From Nodularia spumigena CCY9414 (GTDB lineage: Bacteria; Cyanobacteriota; Cyanobacteriia; Cyanobacteriales; Nostocaceae): a DNA stretch of 64,000 bases. A model generated the notes under the pieces. That model was not told the origin of the DNA and made no database searches. It saw only the letters and a list, made by a program, of their open reading frames with translations. Position 1 is the first letter of the stretch; each line of letters opens with the position of its first letter. Below, in pieces: positions 10,846 through 20,909 of this stretch. The DNA is taken from positions 934,184 to 998,183 of the forward strand of contig NZ_CP007203.1 of the NCBI RefSeq assembly GCF_000340565.2. The letters run 5' to 3'. A program made the position numbers and the translations under genes.

Positions 10846-11424
10846 TTATTCAGCCGCACTTTCGGTACTCGGTTCCGCACTTTCGGTACTCTCACCTTGT
10901 TCTTTCTCTTTATCAGCCACAGCTTGTAAAGCACGAGCCAAAGAACTGGGAACTTCGTTGATACCAACAGCCACTTTGGTAGCCAAGGCGTTGATAGCTC
11001 CGGCAATTTGCGCCATGAGTTGTTCCTTGGATGGCAAGTCTCCTAGAGCCTTGACATCAGTCTCCTTGAGCAGGCGACCTTCCATAACGCCACCACGAAG
11101 TTCTGTCTTCTTGGTAACTTTCTGAAACTCTTGATAAGCCTTAATTGCTGAAGAAAAATCTTCTTTAACCAGCAAAAAAGCCGAAGAACCTTGGAGCAAC
11201 TCCGAAAGTGGTTGCCAATTCTCGTCACCGTCAATGGCAATGCCCATTAAGGTGTTTTTCGTTACCTTACAAACAGCACCACTCGGACGCAGCTTCTGGC
11301 GTAAGTCAGTGATTTGAGCAACTGTTAAACCCTGATAATCAATTACCAGTGCCAAAGTTGACTCACTCAGACTGTTTTTGAGATCAGCTACTATCTCTTT
11401 TTTGTTTTCTAGCGTTCTACCCAT
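10846..11424 (-). CDS. rplJ: 50S ribosomal protein L10
   Basis: 192 residues from ATG at 11424 ([19 protein letters not shown]). The frame extends 10 codons further upstream, but MGR is the family start. L10 anchors L7/L12 dimers to 23S rRNA. An Ala/Glu/Ser-rich tail (residues about 172-192, [16 protein letters not shown]) extends past the usual bacterial end. A long leader with an L10-type RNA structure precedes it, suggesting autogenous control. Confidence 0.97.
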   Translation of the reverse strand: MGRTLENKKEIVADLKNSLSESTLALVIDYQGLTVAQITDLRQKLRPSGAVCKVTKNTLMGIAIDGDENWQPLSELLQGSSAFLLVKEDFSSAIKAYQEFQKVTKKTELRGGVMEGRLLKETDVKALGDLPSKEQLMAQIAGAINALATKVAVGINEVPSSLARALQAVADKEKEQGESTESAEPSTESAAE

Positions 11425-11609
11425 GCTTAGTTTTACCTCCAAGGGCAAAATCATTATTTTTCATCAAGTAAAACTTTCAGAACATCTACTTATGAGACTA
11501 AATTCGGTTTTACTTCGGTGCTTTAACTAAATCTGTCGCTGGGTTTTTGTTTATCGGTGTTAATTCGAGAGCCGATAGATGACCTCAACGGGTTTTACTA
11601 TCAGCCTGT

Positions 11610-11645
11610 AAAAACAATTAACCCCAGCTATCCGAGCCGGGGTTT
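11610..11645 (-). terminator. Candidate attenuator hairpin in the rplJ leader
   Basis: On the minus strand AACCCCGGCT pairs with AGCTGGGGTT (one G-U pair) and is followed by AATTGTTTTT. The structure lies between rplA and rplJ, about 190 bases upstream of the rplJ start, so it could partly terminate transcripts or separate rplKA from rplJL. Confidence 0.6.
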
Positions 11646-11704
11646 CATAGGAAAACTCATAATACGTTAGTACTCACACCTCAATGGGTGGCACTTCAGG
11701 CAAT

Positions 11705-11765
11705 TAGAGCTTTAACCTCGGCAGGATATTTGAGCTTTTGGCTCCTGCTGTCTCCGGCTTGGCTT
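11705..11765 (-). promoter_or_regulatory. rplJ leader: L10 leader (ribosomal protein autoregulatory RNA)
   Basis: On the minus strand GGAGACAGCAGGAGCC is followed by CCTGCCGAGGTTAAAG, pairing AGCAGG with CCTGC. This matches my memory of the conserved L10-binding leader, a kink-turn-like structure upstream of rplJL in many bacteria. Position and motif agree; no covariance search was possible. Confidence 0.65.
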
Positions 11766-11855
11766 ATTTAGTTTTGGGGCATGAGTTCAGTAGGTACTCA
11801 GAAAAAAAATTGATTACTCAAAGAATCTTTTCTAGTCTCTATTCCCTCATTTTCG

Positions 11856-12572
11856 TTAAGCTAATTCGCTTAGTTTTAAATCCCGGAGAGCGTTGATATC
11901 GACTTTAATTGATGGCCCCATAGTTGAGGTGACATAAATTGTCCGCCAATAACGGCCTTTGGCTCCTGAAGGACGATTTCGATCAATCGTCTCTTGCAAT
12001 GCCTTCAAGTTTACCAACAAATCTTCAGGCGAGAAGGATGCCTTACCAAACATAACATGGACAATACCAGTCCGATCAGCCCGGAATTCTAATTTACCAG
12101 CTTTGAATTCAGCGATCGCACTTGCTACGTCAAATGTCACTGTTCCACCCTTGGGTGATGGCATCAAACCACGCGGACCGAGTAACTTACCCAGTTTCGC
12201 CACCTGTGGCATCACATCCGGTGTAGCAATTAGCTTATCGAAATCCATCATACCTTGTTGAATTTCGTTAATTAGCTCATCGGAACCAACAACATCAGCA
12301 CCAGCATTACTAGCTTCGGTAACTTTTTCACCTCTAGCAATTACTGCCACCCGCACAGTTTGTCCTGTACCTTTGGGCAGTGTTACCGTTGTCCGCAACT
12401 GTTGGTCTGTGTATTTCGGGTCAATCCCTAGTCTAATATGTGCTTCTGCGGCTTCGGGAAACTTGGCTGTTGCCGTTTCTTTGAGCAGATTTAAAGCTTC
12501 TAGGGGTGTATAGTCCCTATCTTCTACTTTTTCTAGCAGCGCCTGAAAGCGGCGCGATATTTTTTTGCCCAT
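11856..12572 (-). CDS. rplA: 50S ribosomal protein L1
   Basis: 238 residues, the usual length. It has the L1 signature around [20 protein letters not shown] and the C-terminal [15 protein letters not shown]. It binds 23S rRNA at the L1 stalk. Located 114 bases downstream of rplK; the spacer is made of short heptamer repeats. Confidence 0.98.
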   Translation of the reverse strand: MGKKISRRFQALLEKVEDRDYTPLEALNLLKETATAKFPEAAEAHIRLGIDPKYTDQQLRTTVTLPKGTGQTVRVAVIARGEKVTEASNAGADVVGSDELINEIQQGMMDFDKLIATPDVMPQVAKLGKLLGPRGLMPSPKGGTVTFDVASAIAEFKAGKLEFRADRTGIVHVMFGKASFSPEDLLVNLKALQETIDRNRPSGAKGRYWRTIYVTSTMGPSIKVDINALRDLKLSELA

Positions 12573-12654
12573 TTTTTTCTCCTGGGGTAATTACGAGACG
12601 TGACCTCTCCCCCGATAAATTTTTTCCTTTTGTCCTTTGCCTTTTGTCTTTTGA

Positions 12655-12686
12655 TCTACCAATGACCAATGACCAATGACTAATGA
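12655..12686. repeat. Short tandem repeat between rplA and rplK
   Basis: Tandem AATGACC/AATGACT heptamers abut the rplK stop codon. They are of the same class as the ATTAGTC run at 36.39 kb. Confidence 0.6.
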
Positions 12687-13112
12687 CTAATCAGAGATGG
12701 TTACGCCCATATTATTGGCCGTACCTTCCACAATTCTCATCGCCGCTTCGATGTCATTGGCGTTGAGATCAGGCATTTTGGTTTGAGCAATTTCTTGCAA
12801 TTGAGCCTTTGTAATTGACCCAACTTTCTTTTTGTTGGGTTCATTAGAGCCGCGTTCAATTTTCGCTGCCTTGCGAATCAGTACTGATGCTGGTGGTGTC
12901 TTGAGTACAAATGTAAAACTCCGGTCTTCAAACACCGAAATTTCTACAGGGATTACCATTCCAGCTTGGTCTGCTGTTTTGGCATTGTACTCTTTACAGA
13001 ACATCATAATGTTCACACCGTGTTGACCCAATGCGGGACCCACTGGTGGTGCTGGGTTGGCTTTTCCAGCATTCAGGGCCAGTTTAATGACCGCTACTAC
13101 TTTCTTCGCCAT
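12687..13112 (-). CDS. rplK: 50S ribosomal protein L11
   Basis: 141 residues with full family length. The N-terminal domain has [20 protein letters not shown], and the C-terminal rRNA-binding domain ends near [16 protein letters not shown]. It forms the GTPase-associated centre with L10. It begins 5 bases after nusG ends, so it is tightly coupled. Confidence 0.98.
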   Translation of the reverse strand: MAKKVVAVIKLALNAGKANPAPPVGPALGQHGVNIMMFCKEYNAKTADQAGMVIPVEISVFEDRSFTFVLKTPPASVLIRKAAKIERGSNEPNKKKVGSITKAQLQEIAQTKMPDLNANDIEAAMRIVEGTANNMGVTISD

Positions 13113-13117
13113 TTGTG

Positions 13118-13750
13118 TTAGCTCTGTTTTTCTACCTGATTAAATTCTAATTCTACTGGTGTATCTCGCCCAAAAATCGAAAGCAAGGCTTTTAATTTGC
13201 TTCGCTCTGGACTGACTTCAATCACCTCGCCTTCAAAGTCTTTAAAAGGACCTGAAAGCACGACTATCTTATCACCAGCTGCCATGTCAATTTTGACAAT
13301 CGGCTCCTGTTCGCTAGTCTGTTTGAAGATCCGTTCTACTTCTGATGCACCTAAAGGCACTGGTTTAACGTGACCTCGGCTTTTGCTCCCGCCACGTTTT
13401 TGTTCTGCTCCCACGAAATTAATTACATGGGAGGTGTTTCGCACCACTTGCCAAGTATCATCTTCCATCACCATTCGCACTAGCACATAACCGGGGAAAA
13501 CCTTTTCCTCGGTGTGCTGACGACTGCCATCTTTGCGGATTTTTACCGCAGGCGTGTGAGGAATTTCAACTTGGACAATTTTGTCAGATACATCAAATGT
13601 TTGGATACGTTGCTCCAAATTTGTCTTAACACGTTTTTCACAACCTGAGGCTACTTGGACTGCATACCAGCGTGCTTCATTGAACGCTCTTTCTGCGGTT
13701 TCCTCAGAATGGAATGCTGAGTTATATGGTTCGTCTGTTGCAGAAGTCAT
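13118..13750 (-). CDS. nusG: Transcription termination/antitermination protein NusG
   Basis: 210 residues from the ATG at 13750 ([17 protein letters not shown]). The frame is open further upstream, but that part overlaps secE and is not NusG-like. The NGN domain ([20 protein letters not shown]) is followed by a C-terminal KOW motif ([18 protein letters not shown]). It binds RNA polymerase and modulates elongation and pausing. The start codon shares one base with the secE stop (TGATG), implying translational coupling. Confidence 0.97.
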   Translation of the reverse strand: MTSATDEPYNSAFHSEETAERAFNEARWYAVQVASGCEKRVKTNLEQRIQTFDVSDKIVQVEIPHTPAVKIRKDGSRQHTEEKVFPGYVLVRMVMEDDTWQVVRNTSHVINFVGAEQKRGGSKSRGHVKPVPLGASEVERIFKQTSEQEPIVKIDMAAGDKIVVLSGPFKDFEGEVIEVSPERSKLKALLSIFGRDTPVELEFNQVEKQS

Positions 13751-13971
13751 CAGAATACCTGTTGTGCTACCCAACCGAACAATCCATCGACCAAATATAT
13801 CAAAGATGCAGAGAGTGTCACCATTAATAGCACACCGGCTGATTCGCTCACTAGCTGCTTTCGACTTGGCCAAACCACTTTTTCCAGTTCTTCTTTCGTA
13901 CCTTGAAAGAAGTTGGCTAAACTGAATCCATTGGTGTTTTCTGGCATTTCTGCTTCATTTTTTTTGGCCAT
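13750..13971 (-). CDS. secE: Protein translocase subunit SecE
   Basis: 73 residues from ATG at 13971 (MAKKNEAEMPENTNGF). An upstream frame extension to 14079 is unlikely to be translated. It has the FFQGTKEELEKVVWPSRKQL amphipathic helix and one C-terminal transmembrane helix, the single-helix form usual in cyanobacteria. It is a component of the SecYEG channel. The secE-nusG pairing is the standard bacterial order. Confidence 0.95.
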   Translation of the reverse strand: MAKKNEAEMPENTNGFSLANFFQGTKEELEKVVWPSRKQLVSESAGVLLMVTLSASLIYLVDGLFGWVAQQVF

Positions 13972-14164
13972 TGTCGTTTCCCCCCGTTTCTTAAATAAAG
14001 CTATACCCTGCTCATGTTCATCCAGGTTGACAGATGTGACTCCATCATACTTACTGGAAGCAAAAAAGCTGTAAATCAAAAATAATTACACCCGAAATAA
14101 CTAGCCTTATCTGCTATCTTAGCAGGCGTGCTGTTGTTCCGGGCTGTGTTTTTTTGCTTTCAAG

Positions 14165-14237
14165 CGCGCCCTGGAGGACTTGAACCCCCGACATCAGGTT
14201 TTGGAGACCTGCGTTCTACCAACTGAACTAAGAGCGC
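14165..14237 (-). tRNA. trnW: tRNA-Trp (CCA)
   Basis: 73 nt without an encoded CCA. The 7-bp acceptor stem (GCGCTCT with AGGGCGC, one G-U), the anticodon loop CTCCAAA (anticodon CCA), the T loop TTCAAGT and the D arm AGTTGGTAGA are all readable. It sits between rplS and secE, a placement common in bacteria. Confidence 0.97.
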
Positions 14238-14385
14238 ACAAAGTGCGTTGGATTCAGTTATTGCGCTGAACCTTTTTTAGTATAACGCATTTTCACTCTT
14301 ATGCTACTTTATTTTTGTCGGGGGGGCAAATCAGCGGCAAATGCCGCTTACTATTACAAATTTCTGCCATACTTTGAGCCGAAAT

Positions 14386-14748
14386 TTACAAGGCACGGTC
14401 AAAGCGTTGCTTGATCCGGGTAGCTTTACCTACGCGTCCGCGTAAGTAATAGAGTTTAGCACGGCGGACTTTACCTCGACGGATGATTTTAATGTTGTCG
14501 ATGCGGGGAGAATGTAACAAAAATACCCGCTCAACACCAATACCTTGAAACACCCGGCGGACTGTAATGGTTTCATTAATGCCACCATTACGTTTGGCAA
14601 TTACTACGCCTTCGTAGGGTTGTACGCGAAACTTTTGTCCTTCCTTAATCTTGACACCGACTTTTACGGTATCGCCTACATAGATAATAGGCAAATCCGA
14701 TTTTAGTTGTTCCGCTTCAATGGAGCGGATAATCTCTTGAGCGCTCAT
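14386..14748 (-). CDS. rplS: 50S ribosomal protein L19
   Basis: 120 residues. The L19 signature is clear: [20 protein letters not shown], then [19 protein letters not shown] and [19 protein letters not shown]. It lies at the 30S-50S interface and is the first gene of the minus-strand cluster that continues through tRNA-Trp, secE and nusG. Confidence 0.98.
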   Translation of the reverse strand: MSAQEIIRSIEAEQLKSDLPIIYVGDTVKVGVKIKEGQKFRVQPYEGVVIAKRNGGINETITVRRVFQGIGVERVFLLHSPRIDNIKIIRRGKVRRAKLYYLRGRVGKATRIKQRFDRAL

Positions 14749-14903
14749 AGTCTTTCTGCTCTAAAAACTCACAATCACTTATGATAAATCGATAATCCTA
14801 TTTCAGTCTACTTATTTAGATCAAAATCTCGAGAATTTGATCAATTAAAACGGACTGAGCATAGAAGCTATATTGTAGAAGTCTGTGCTACGGGCATTAA
14901 ATT

Positions 14904-15422
14904 ATGAAATTTAGCGTTGTCATCACTACTTATAATCGCTTAAATTTGCTCAAACGATCCCTTAACTCTGCTCTTAATCAGACCATACCTTGTGAAGTGG
15001 TTGTTGCTGATGACTGTTCATCTGATGAAACTGAACAATACATCAAAAGCTTGGGTAACTCTGTTGTTTATCATCGCCACCCAGTTAATAAAGGTCACGC
15101 TGCAACGGTAAATGCTGGAGTGCAACAAGCTAGCGGTGACTGGATTAAGTTTTTGGATGATGATGACTACTTAGCTCCTAACTGTATAGCAGAAATGACC
15201 AGAGCGATCGCTTTGTGTCCAGGTGCTGTAATATCTTCCCGTGTGGCTGCTCAGGTGGATAGTTATGAAACTGAACTCAGTCGTACCCCCCAAATTGGCC
15301 CTGGTTTAGCTTTTTATATTCCACAAGCTGATCTGCACTATGGTATGCTCCTAGAACTTGTACCCTTTGGTACACCTGTTCAAGTGGCTTGCAGTCGTGA
15401 TGCTTTCACTTTTGACTTTTGA
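14904..15422 (+). pseudogene. Glycosyltransferase family 2, 3'-truncated by a heptamer repeat
   Basis: The 172-residue frame has a sound GT-A N-terminus: FSVVITTYNRLNLLKRSLNS, the ADDCSSDET nucleotide-binding turn and the LDDDDYL metal-binding motif. After VQVACSRDAF the frame enters TTTTGAC heptamers and stops immediately (TFDF, stop). Family members normally continue with another acceptor-binding segment, so the 3' end has probably been lost and replaced by the repeat. A short functional protein cannot be excluded. It is alone between rplS and the RND operon; the sugar substrate is unknown. Confidence 0.75.
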
Positions 15423-15436
15423 CTTTTGACTTTTGC
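15407..15436. repeat. TTTTGAC heptamer repeat
   Basis: Three to four tandem heptamers supply the last codons and the stop of the truncated glycosyltransferase. They have the same unit as at 8.3 and 29.9 kb. Confidence 0.8.
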
Positions 15437-15590
15437 TATACCTCATGTGATGAGGAACGGCTATATAGCCTTTACTAGTCTGCTGAGATACAGATTTATC
15501 TGTGTTTATCTGTGTCCATCTGTGGTCGAATAATTCTTGTAGTACCTATTGAGGTAGGAATCGCTATATCAGTGCCTAAACTCACCTTTG

Positions 15591-18500
15591 TTAGTAGAAC
15601 TTTTTCTTCCAGCCACCCAAATGAATTAAAATTGGCTTCGCCCAACGCCAATGTAATAAATCGTGCAGCATAGTATAGAAACAAGGGATAATAAACAGCG
15701 TTAGCAATGTGGCTAGTGACAAACCGGAAAATACTACCACACCCAATGGTTGAAGGAATTCTGAACCTTCACCAATTCCCAAAGCCAAAGGAAACATCCC
15801 TAAAACTGTAGTAATGGTAGTCATTAATACTGGACGTAAGCGTTGAGGAGCCGCTTGCAAAATTGCGGTTTTTCGGTCAACTTTGTCTCGTTTGCGAATT
15901 TGATTCGCGAGTTCCACCATGATGATGGCATTGTTAACCACAATACCCACCAATAACACAGCCCCCACAATCACTGTCGCCCCAATGGCAGTATTGGTAA
16001 TGTAAAGCCCAAAAATTCCCCCAGCTAAAGCCAAAGGAATTGTCAACATAATTACCAAGGGGTCAATGAGTGAATTGTACTGCACTGCCATGACGACAAA
16101 GACTAAAAAGCTAGCTAATCCACCTAATAGTTGCAGTGAGTTTTGGAGTTCCTGATTGGATGCAGCTGCCGAACTGGGCAAAACACTTACACCTTCGGGT
16201 AATTTTATACTACTGAGAATTGTATCTACTTCAGTAAAAGCATCACTAAGATTAGCTCCCTGGGTCAAATTACCTGCAAATATGACTACTTGACGCTGAT
16301 TAATCCTTTGAATTTCCCCAGGCGCTTGTCCTTGAGTAATTGTAGCTACATCGCTCAGGCGGACTTGGCGATTATTGTTAACGAACAAAGGTAATCTTTG
16401 CAATTGAGAAACCTCTTGAATTGATGCTTCATTCAACTGCACTCTGACATCGACTAAACGGTTACTGCGTTGTAGTCGGGTGGGTACACTACCTTGTATA
16501 GCTGTCTGAATTGTGTCGCCAATATCACTAGTAGTTAAGCCAAAATTTGCTACTCTGTCCCAGTCAGGACGAATTTGCAGTTCTGGTTGACGGTCATCAG
16601 CATCAGGACGAAATCTGACTAATTTGGATCGTTCTTCCAAGGCTGTTAGCACGTCTCGACCAGCTTGTTCTAAGTTGTCTGTATCGTTACCCTGAAGAAT
16701 GATATCAACATCAGCGCCACGTGCGGGAGAGTTGCTGAGAATTAAACCCCGCACTTGACCAGGAGAAAGGCGCAGGCGAATTCCGACTAAATTTAGCTTG
16801 TTGAACTCTTGGGTAACTCGTTCGATATAAGCTTCAGTATTAGTCCCCGGTTTGAGGGTAATAGTGCTAGTACCTCTGAGAGGATTAGCACTGACATTTG
16901 TTGCAAACAGCGCACCGCCAGCTGTAGAGAAGACATATTCAGTTTCTGGTTGCTTCAGGAGGATGTCATCCACCATCGCCATAACTTTGCGGTTGGTTTC
17001 TAGGGGCGTACCAGGTGGAAACTGAGCATTTAACCTGGCTTGTCCTGTACTAATTCGCGGTAAGATTTCTTGGGGAATTTGCGGAGCCATCCACAAACTA
17101 CCACCACCAAATAGGATAATAGCGATCGCCACTGTTAAAAATCGCCAGCGCAATATATCAGCCAAAAAACGGCTATATCTGTTTGTCGCTGCATCAAAGC
17201 GGCGGTTAAATTCTTGTAGCAGCCAAAACTTACTCAACCCACTAGAAAATTTCCACGCCAAGGTGCGGGAGGTAAGCATAGGTACAATGGTGACAGCAAT
17301 TACAATAGAAGCCGCTACAGAAAAAGTAATGGTAAGAATTAACTCATTGAATAGCAGTGAAATAAAGCCGCCAATGAGCAAAAATGGCATCACCGCCACT
17401 AAATTCGTACTGGTAGAAGCAATTAAAGCTGACTCTATTTCCTGACTACTTCGTTCAGCCTGTTCAATCAATTGCTGGGAATTCAGGCGAGTTTTGCTAT
17501 CTTTCCCAGGAGTCATACCTGCACCCTCGGCGATATTCTCCAACATGACAATGGAGTTATCCACCACAATACCCACCCCTAAAGCTAAACCACCCAAGCT
17601 GAATACATTCAGGGATAAGCCAAAGATTCCCATCAAGATGATGGCGGCTAAACTGGCTAAAGGGATAGCAATGACAATAATAAAAGTTTGTCGCAGGGAA
17701 CCAAGAAATAGTAAAACCGCAAAAGCAGCTAATCCCGTACCAATTAACCCGGAAGTAACAACATTAGAAATGGAATTGCGGATAAACTGCGACTCATCCA
17801 AGGTAGATGTCAGTATTGTCCCTTCCGGAATTACACCAGAGGCTTGCAGTTCTGCTAATCGTTTTTTTACACCATCGACAACGTTGACTGTGTTAGCATC
17901 TGGCTGTTTTTGAATGCTGACTTTAACAGCAGGTTCCCCGTTAAGTAAAACATAGATGCGCTGCTGTTCTGAGCCATCAATGACTTCGGCAAAATCTCGT
18001 AAATAAACGCGGCGATTCAAAACGGTGGTATCTGAGTCAGAATTGACCTCAAAAGACAAATTTTTAATTTCATCTGCACTTTGAAAACGCCCCACAGTCC
18101 GAATCAATGGCTCAGAATTTGACCCTAAAAGCCGACCACCAGAAACATCTTGATTGCGGTTTCTCAGTTCATCCAACACATCGGTTAAACCCACACCCAA
18201 GGCTTGCAAACGCGCCAAATCTAGATTAACTCTAACTTCTTCTTTCACTCCTCCCGATACGTCTACCCCTGCGACTCCGGGGACAACACCTAGTTCCCGC
18301 GCTAGTTCTTCTTCGGCAAAAACCCGCAAATCCAGGCTTTGTAAGGAGGGAGAAGTTAAGGCAAATTCGTAAACTGGTAACTGGGAAGGGTCGAATTTGA
18401 ATAAGCGCGCTGTTTCAATAGTGTCTGGTAAATTACTTCTAGCTCGATTAAAGGAGGCTGTAGCATCGTTTAAGGCTTGGTCAATATTGCCCCCTGGTTG

Positions 18501-18812
18501 AAAATACAGATCCAAACTGATTCGTCCTTCACGAGTTTGAGAAAAAATCTGTAGTACCCCTTCGGTGGCGGAAAAGGCTGATTCTAAAGGTCTGGTGACT
18601 TCATCAATTGCTACTTCTGGAGAAAGTCCTGGTGCATCTATCCGCACTCCAATTCGGGGATAGGTAATTGATGGTAGTAAATCTACAGGTATTTTGATCA
18701 TAAAAAAGACACCCATTACCAATACTGCTAGAGCCAGCATGAGTGTGCCGATGTGTCGGCGAATGGAAATAGTGCTGATACTAAATCCGCCGCCCTTCTG
18801 TGTTTCCTGCAT
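15591..18812 (-). CDS. RND efflux transporter, AcrB/HAE-1-type permease
   Basis: 1073 residues, the normal length for an RND pump. It has an N-terminal transmembrane helix, then IPVDLLPSITYPRIGVRIDAPG, typical of the family. The transmembrane segment with GVGIVVDNSIVMLENI carries the proton-relay Asp, and a second internal repeat of six helices ends near the C-terminus. The large periplasmic loops correspond to the porter and docking domains. The adaptor gene lies directly upstream on the same strand, so the two form an efflux system; an outer-membrane channel is not encoded here. Drugs, lipids or metals could be substrates; the sequence resembles multidrug more than metal exporters. Confidence 0.95.
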   Translation of the reverse strand: MQETQKGGGFSISTISIRRHIGTLMLALAVLVMGVFFMIKIPVDLLPSITYPRIGVRIDAPGLSPEVAIDEVTRPLESAFSATEGVLQIFSQTREGRISLDLYFQPGGNIDQALNDATASFNRARSNLPDTIETARLFKFDPSQLPVYEFALTSPSLQSLDLRVFAEEELARELGVVPGVAGVDVSGGVKEEVRVNLDLARLQALGVGLTDVLDELRNRNQDVSGGRLLGSNSEPLIRTVGRFQSADEIKNLSFEVNSDSDTTVLNRRVYLRDFAEVIDGSEQQRIYVLLNGEPAVKVSIQKQPDANTVNVVDGVKKRLAELQASGVIPEGTILTSTLDESQFIRNSISNVVTSGLIGTGLAAFAVLLFLGSLRQTFIIVIAIPLASLAAIILMGIFGLSLNVFSLGGLALGVGIVVDNSIVMLENIAEGAGMTPGKDSKTRLNSQQLIEQAERSSQEIESALIASTSTNLVAVMPFLLIGGFISLLFNELILTITFSVAASIVIAVTIVPMLTSRTLAWKFSSGLSKFWLLQEFNRRFDAATNRYSRFLADILRWRFLTVAIAIILFGGGSLWMAPQIPQEILPRISTGQARLNAQFPPGTPLETNRKVMAMVDDILLKQPETEYVFSTAGGALFATNVSANPLRGTSTITLKPGTNTEAYIERVTQEFNKLNLVGIRLRLSPGQVRGLILSNSPARGADVDIILQGNDTDNLEQAGRDVLTALEERSKLVRFRPDADDRQPELQIRPDWDRVANFGLTTSDIGDTIQTAIQGSVPTRLQRSNRLVDVRVQLNEASIQEVSQLQRLPLFVNNNRQVRLSDVATITQGQAPGEIQRINQRQVVIFAGNLTQGANLSDAFTEVDTILSSIKLPEGVSVLPSSAAASNQELQNSLQLLGGLASFLVFVVMAVQYNSLIDPLVIMLTIPLALAGGIFGLYITNTAIGATVIVGAVLLVGIVVNNAIIMVELANQIRKRDKVDRKTAILQAAPQRLRPVLMTTITTVLGMFPLALGIGEGSEFLQPLGVVVFSGLSLATLLTLFIIPCFYTMLHDLLHWRWAKPILIHLGGWKKKFY

Positions 18813-18870
18813 CTATTGCTAATCTCCAATAACAGGGCTAAATAAACACCACAAAAAGTCATATTTAATT

Positions 18871-18959
18871 TTTGGCGTTGCTGATGTCAAAACCCCTGTA
18901 TATACTTTGGGTGGAACGTCTCTACATTTAAATTCATACTTGGTTTGAGCAACGCCAAA
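18871..18959. repeat. Inverted repeat between pump and adaptor genes
   Basis: TTTGGCGTTGCT (18871-18882) is the exact reverse complement of 18948-18959, separated by 65 bases. Either a small MITE or an mRNA stem-loop between the adaptor and permease genes. Confidence 0.65.
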
Positions 18960-18962
18960 TTT

Positions 18963-20435
18963 TTATTCTCCGCTTTCTGACAGAATTGAAATAACTACAG
19001 AATCACCGTCTTTTAAGGGTTTACCACTACGAGCAACATAGGGTTCACCAGCTTCCAAACCAGATAAGATTTCTACGTTGCCATCAGCTTTGTTACCTAA
19101 AGTTACAGCACGGGCTGTTACCTTGGTTTGACCTTCTCTGTTTGTAATTACGAAGACTTTACCACTGCGTAGGCTTAACCCGCCGTAGGTATCTTCCGAC
19201 TCGCTCTTAGTGGCTGTGGAGTTAGAAGCATTATTATTTTTGGCTTCTTTTTGAATAGCTGTTTGGGACACCACTACTCGCTCTGATGTCTGGGAGGGAA
19301 ACTTGACTCTTGCTAAGAGTCCGCTACCAATTTTGTTGTCGCTATTGGGAATTATTACTTCTACTGGGATTAAACGGGCTGTAGGATCAGCGACTGGAGA
19401 GATGCGTGTGACTCTGCCAATTATTGACTCATTGGGGAAAGCATCTAAGCTGACTTGCACAGATTGTCCCAATTGAATTTGGGATAGTTCTAATTCGGAA
19501 ACTTGCACCACGACTTTTATCCGGCTAAAGTCGGCAATTTGCAAAACTTCGTTACCTGCTTGCAGCAAATTACCTGGTTCTGTGACTCTTTGAGTAATTA
19601 CACCGGTGATGGGGGAGATTAAGCGCGCATAGGATCTGCGCTCTTTAAATTGAGCAACTACGGCTTGTTGAGCGATGACTCTACCTTGGGCGGCGGCGAC
19701 GGCTTGCTGTTCTGTACGCACCCGATCTTCAGATGCGCGGAGTGATTGGGCTGATGTTTGGGCGGCGGTGCGGGCTTGTTCTGCGGTTTGTTTGGCGATC
19801 GCACCTGCTTGAACGAGTTGCTGTAGGCGTTTGGAGTCGGCTTTGGCTTGCACTAATTCTAAGCGCGCTCTTTCTACTTCTGCACGGGCGTTACTTACCT
19901 GAGTTTTTGCTCTGGCTACTTCTGAACCCAGGGCTGCTAGTTCGGCTTCTGCTTGTTTTAATGATGTTAACAAGATGGCATCATCTAATAGTCCGACGTT
20001 CTGCCCCTGGTTAACTTTATCACCTACGTCTAAGTTCAAAGCCAATAACCTTGCTTCGACTTGCGATCGCAGTGAAACAGTCCGAAATGGCGTGGTATTC
20101 CCTGTATAACTGGGTTGTACTCGCAAAGATCCAGTGCGGGCGATCGCCACATCTACAGGTGTGGCATTTTTACCACGCCCACCCTCACCACGTTGCTGAG
20201 ATTGCGCCTTAGCAGATTCCTTCGGCATCGATCCACAGCTGACCGTCAAGAAGCCCATACTGAGCAAAGAAGTAATGAATAAGACAGATATAGACAAAGG
20301 GCGATTAGCTGCGGCTGTTATTTGTTGCGTTTGTGAAATTGAATGCAATTGGGGATTAATTACCTGGTTTAATAGGGAGCCATTATCGTTTGGCAATTTT
20401 GCCTGTTTGTTAGGCATTTTTTCATCCAAAATCAT
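18963..20435 (-). CDS. RND efflux periplasmic adaptor (membrane fusion protein), lipoprotein
   Basis: 490 residues. The N-terminus has a hydrophobic segment ending in a lipobox-like LTVSCG (Cys67), suggesting a lipid anchor. The lipoyl-like half (VQPSYTGNTTPFRTVSLRSQ) is followed by a long Ala/Gln/Glu-rich coiled-coil hairpin (about 160-270). The second half-motif RLISPITGVITQRVTEPGNL, the beta-barrel and the membrane-proximal domain come last. It links the permease to an outer-membrane channel. A Ser/Asn/Thr-rich stretch before YGGLSLRSGKVFV is probably an inserted repeat (see findings). The permease follows 150 bases later. Confidence 0.93.
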   Translation of the reverse strand: MILDEKMPNKQAKLPNDNGSLLNQVINPQLHSISQTQQITAAANRPLSISVLFITSLLSMGFLTVSCGSMPKESAKAQSQQRGEGGRGKNATPVDVAIARTGSLRVQPSYTGNTTPFRTVSLRSQVEARLLALNLDVGDKVNQGQNVGLLDDAILLTSLKQAEAELAALGSEVARAKTQVSNARAEVERARLELVQAKADSKRLQQLVQAGAIAKQTAEQARTAAQTSAQSLRASEDRVRTEQQAVAAAQGRVIAQQAVVAQFKERRSYARLISPITGVITQRVTEPGNLLQAGNEVLQIADFSRIKVVVQVSELELSQIQLGQSVQVSLDAFPNESIIGRVTRISPVADPTARLIPVEVIIPNSDNKIGSGLLARVKFPSQTSERVVVSQTAIQKEAKNNNASNSTATKSESEDTYGGLSLRSGKVFVITNREGQTKVTARAVTLGNKADGNVEILSGLEAGEPYVARSGKPLKDGDSVVISILSESGE

Positions 20436-20909
20436 GTATTTTTCTCCTAAAAGGGAGGTTTTACTGCAACTTCCGGTGTATTTCCAAGTAATTTAATATC
20501 GATATTACTAACTTGTAAGACGCGTGAATATATAGAGATACTCTGACATATCTTTGCGCTTTTTTTTAACTATTTAAGCCAATAAAATATTTACCATTAT
20601 GCTGCCTACGCAAAAATAAATCTTTTTTAGCACTTACAAAAAATACATTTTTTGTATAAAAATTTACATAATTTTCGGTTTTGGCTCGAAGGTTAATCCA
20701 TCTAAAATAGCCATTTACAGGAATTTTTTCGACTTCTGAGTGTAATTTGAAGATTATTGAATTATGAAATTTTATTTTACATAAATATACATAATGTTGC
20801 AAATCAACTAGTATTTTTCGATATGTATTAAAATTTTTAACTAAAGATTGCCTTTTCTATCGATGTATTATATGAGTAATGCCAATTTTTGCTCAGGCGA
20901 GGAAGAAGA
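20436..20909. other. AT-rich intergenic region
   Basis: About 470 bases, very AT-rich, between divergent genes. It presumably holds promoters for the efflux operon and the lyase. A 78-codon minus-strand frame at 20566-20802 shows no convincing protein features. Confidence 0.5.

Noticed and set aside
20566..20802. A 78-codon minus-strand frame in the AT-rich spacer
   Set aside because: Composition reflects AT-richness, with no ribosome binding site or family resemblance.
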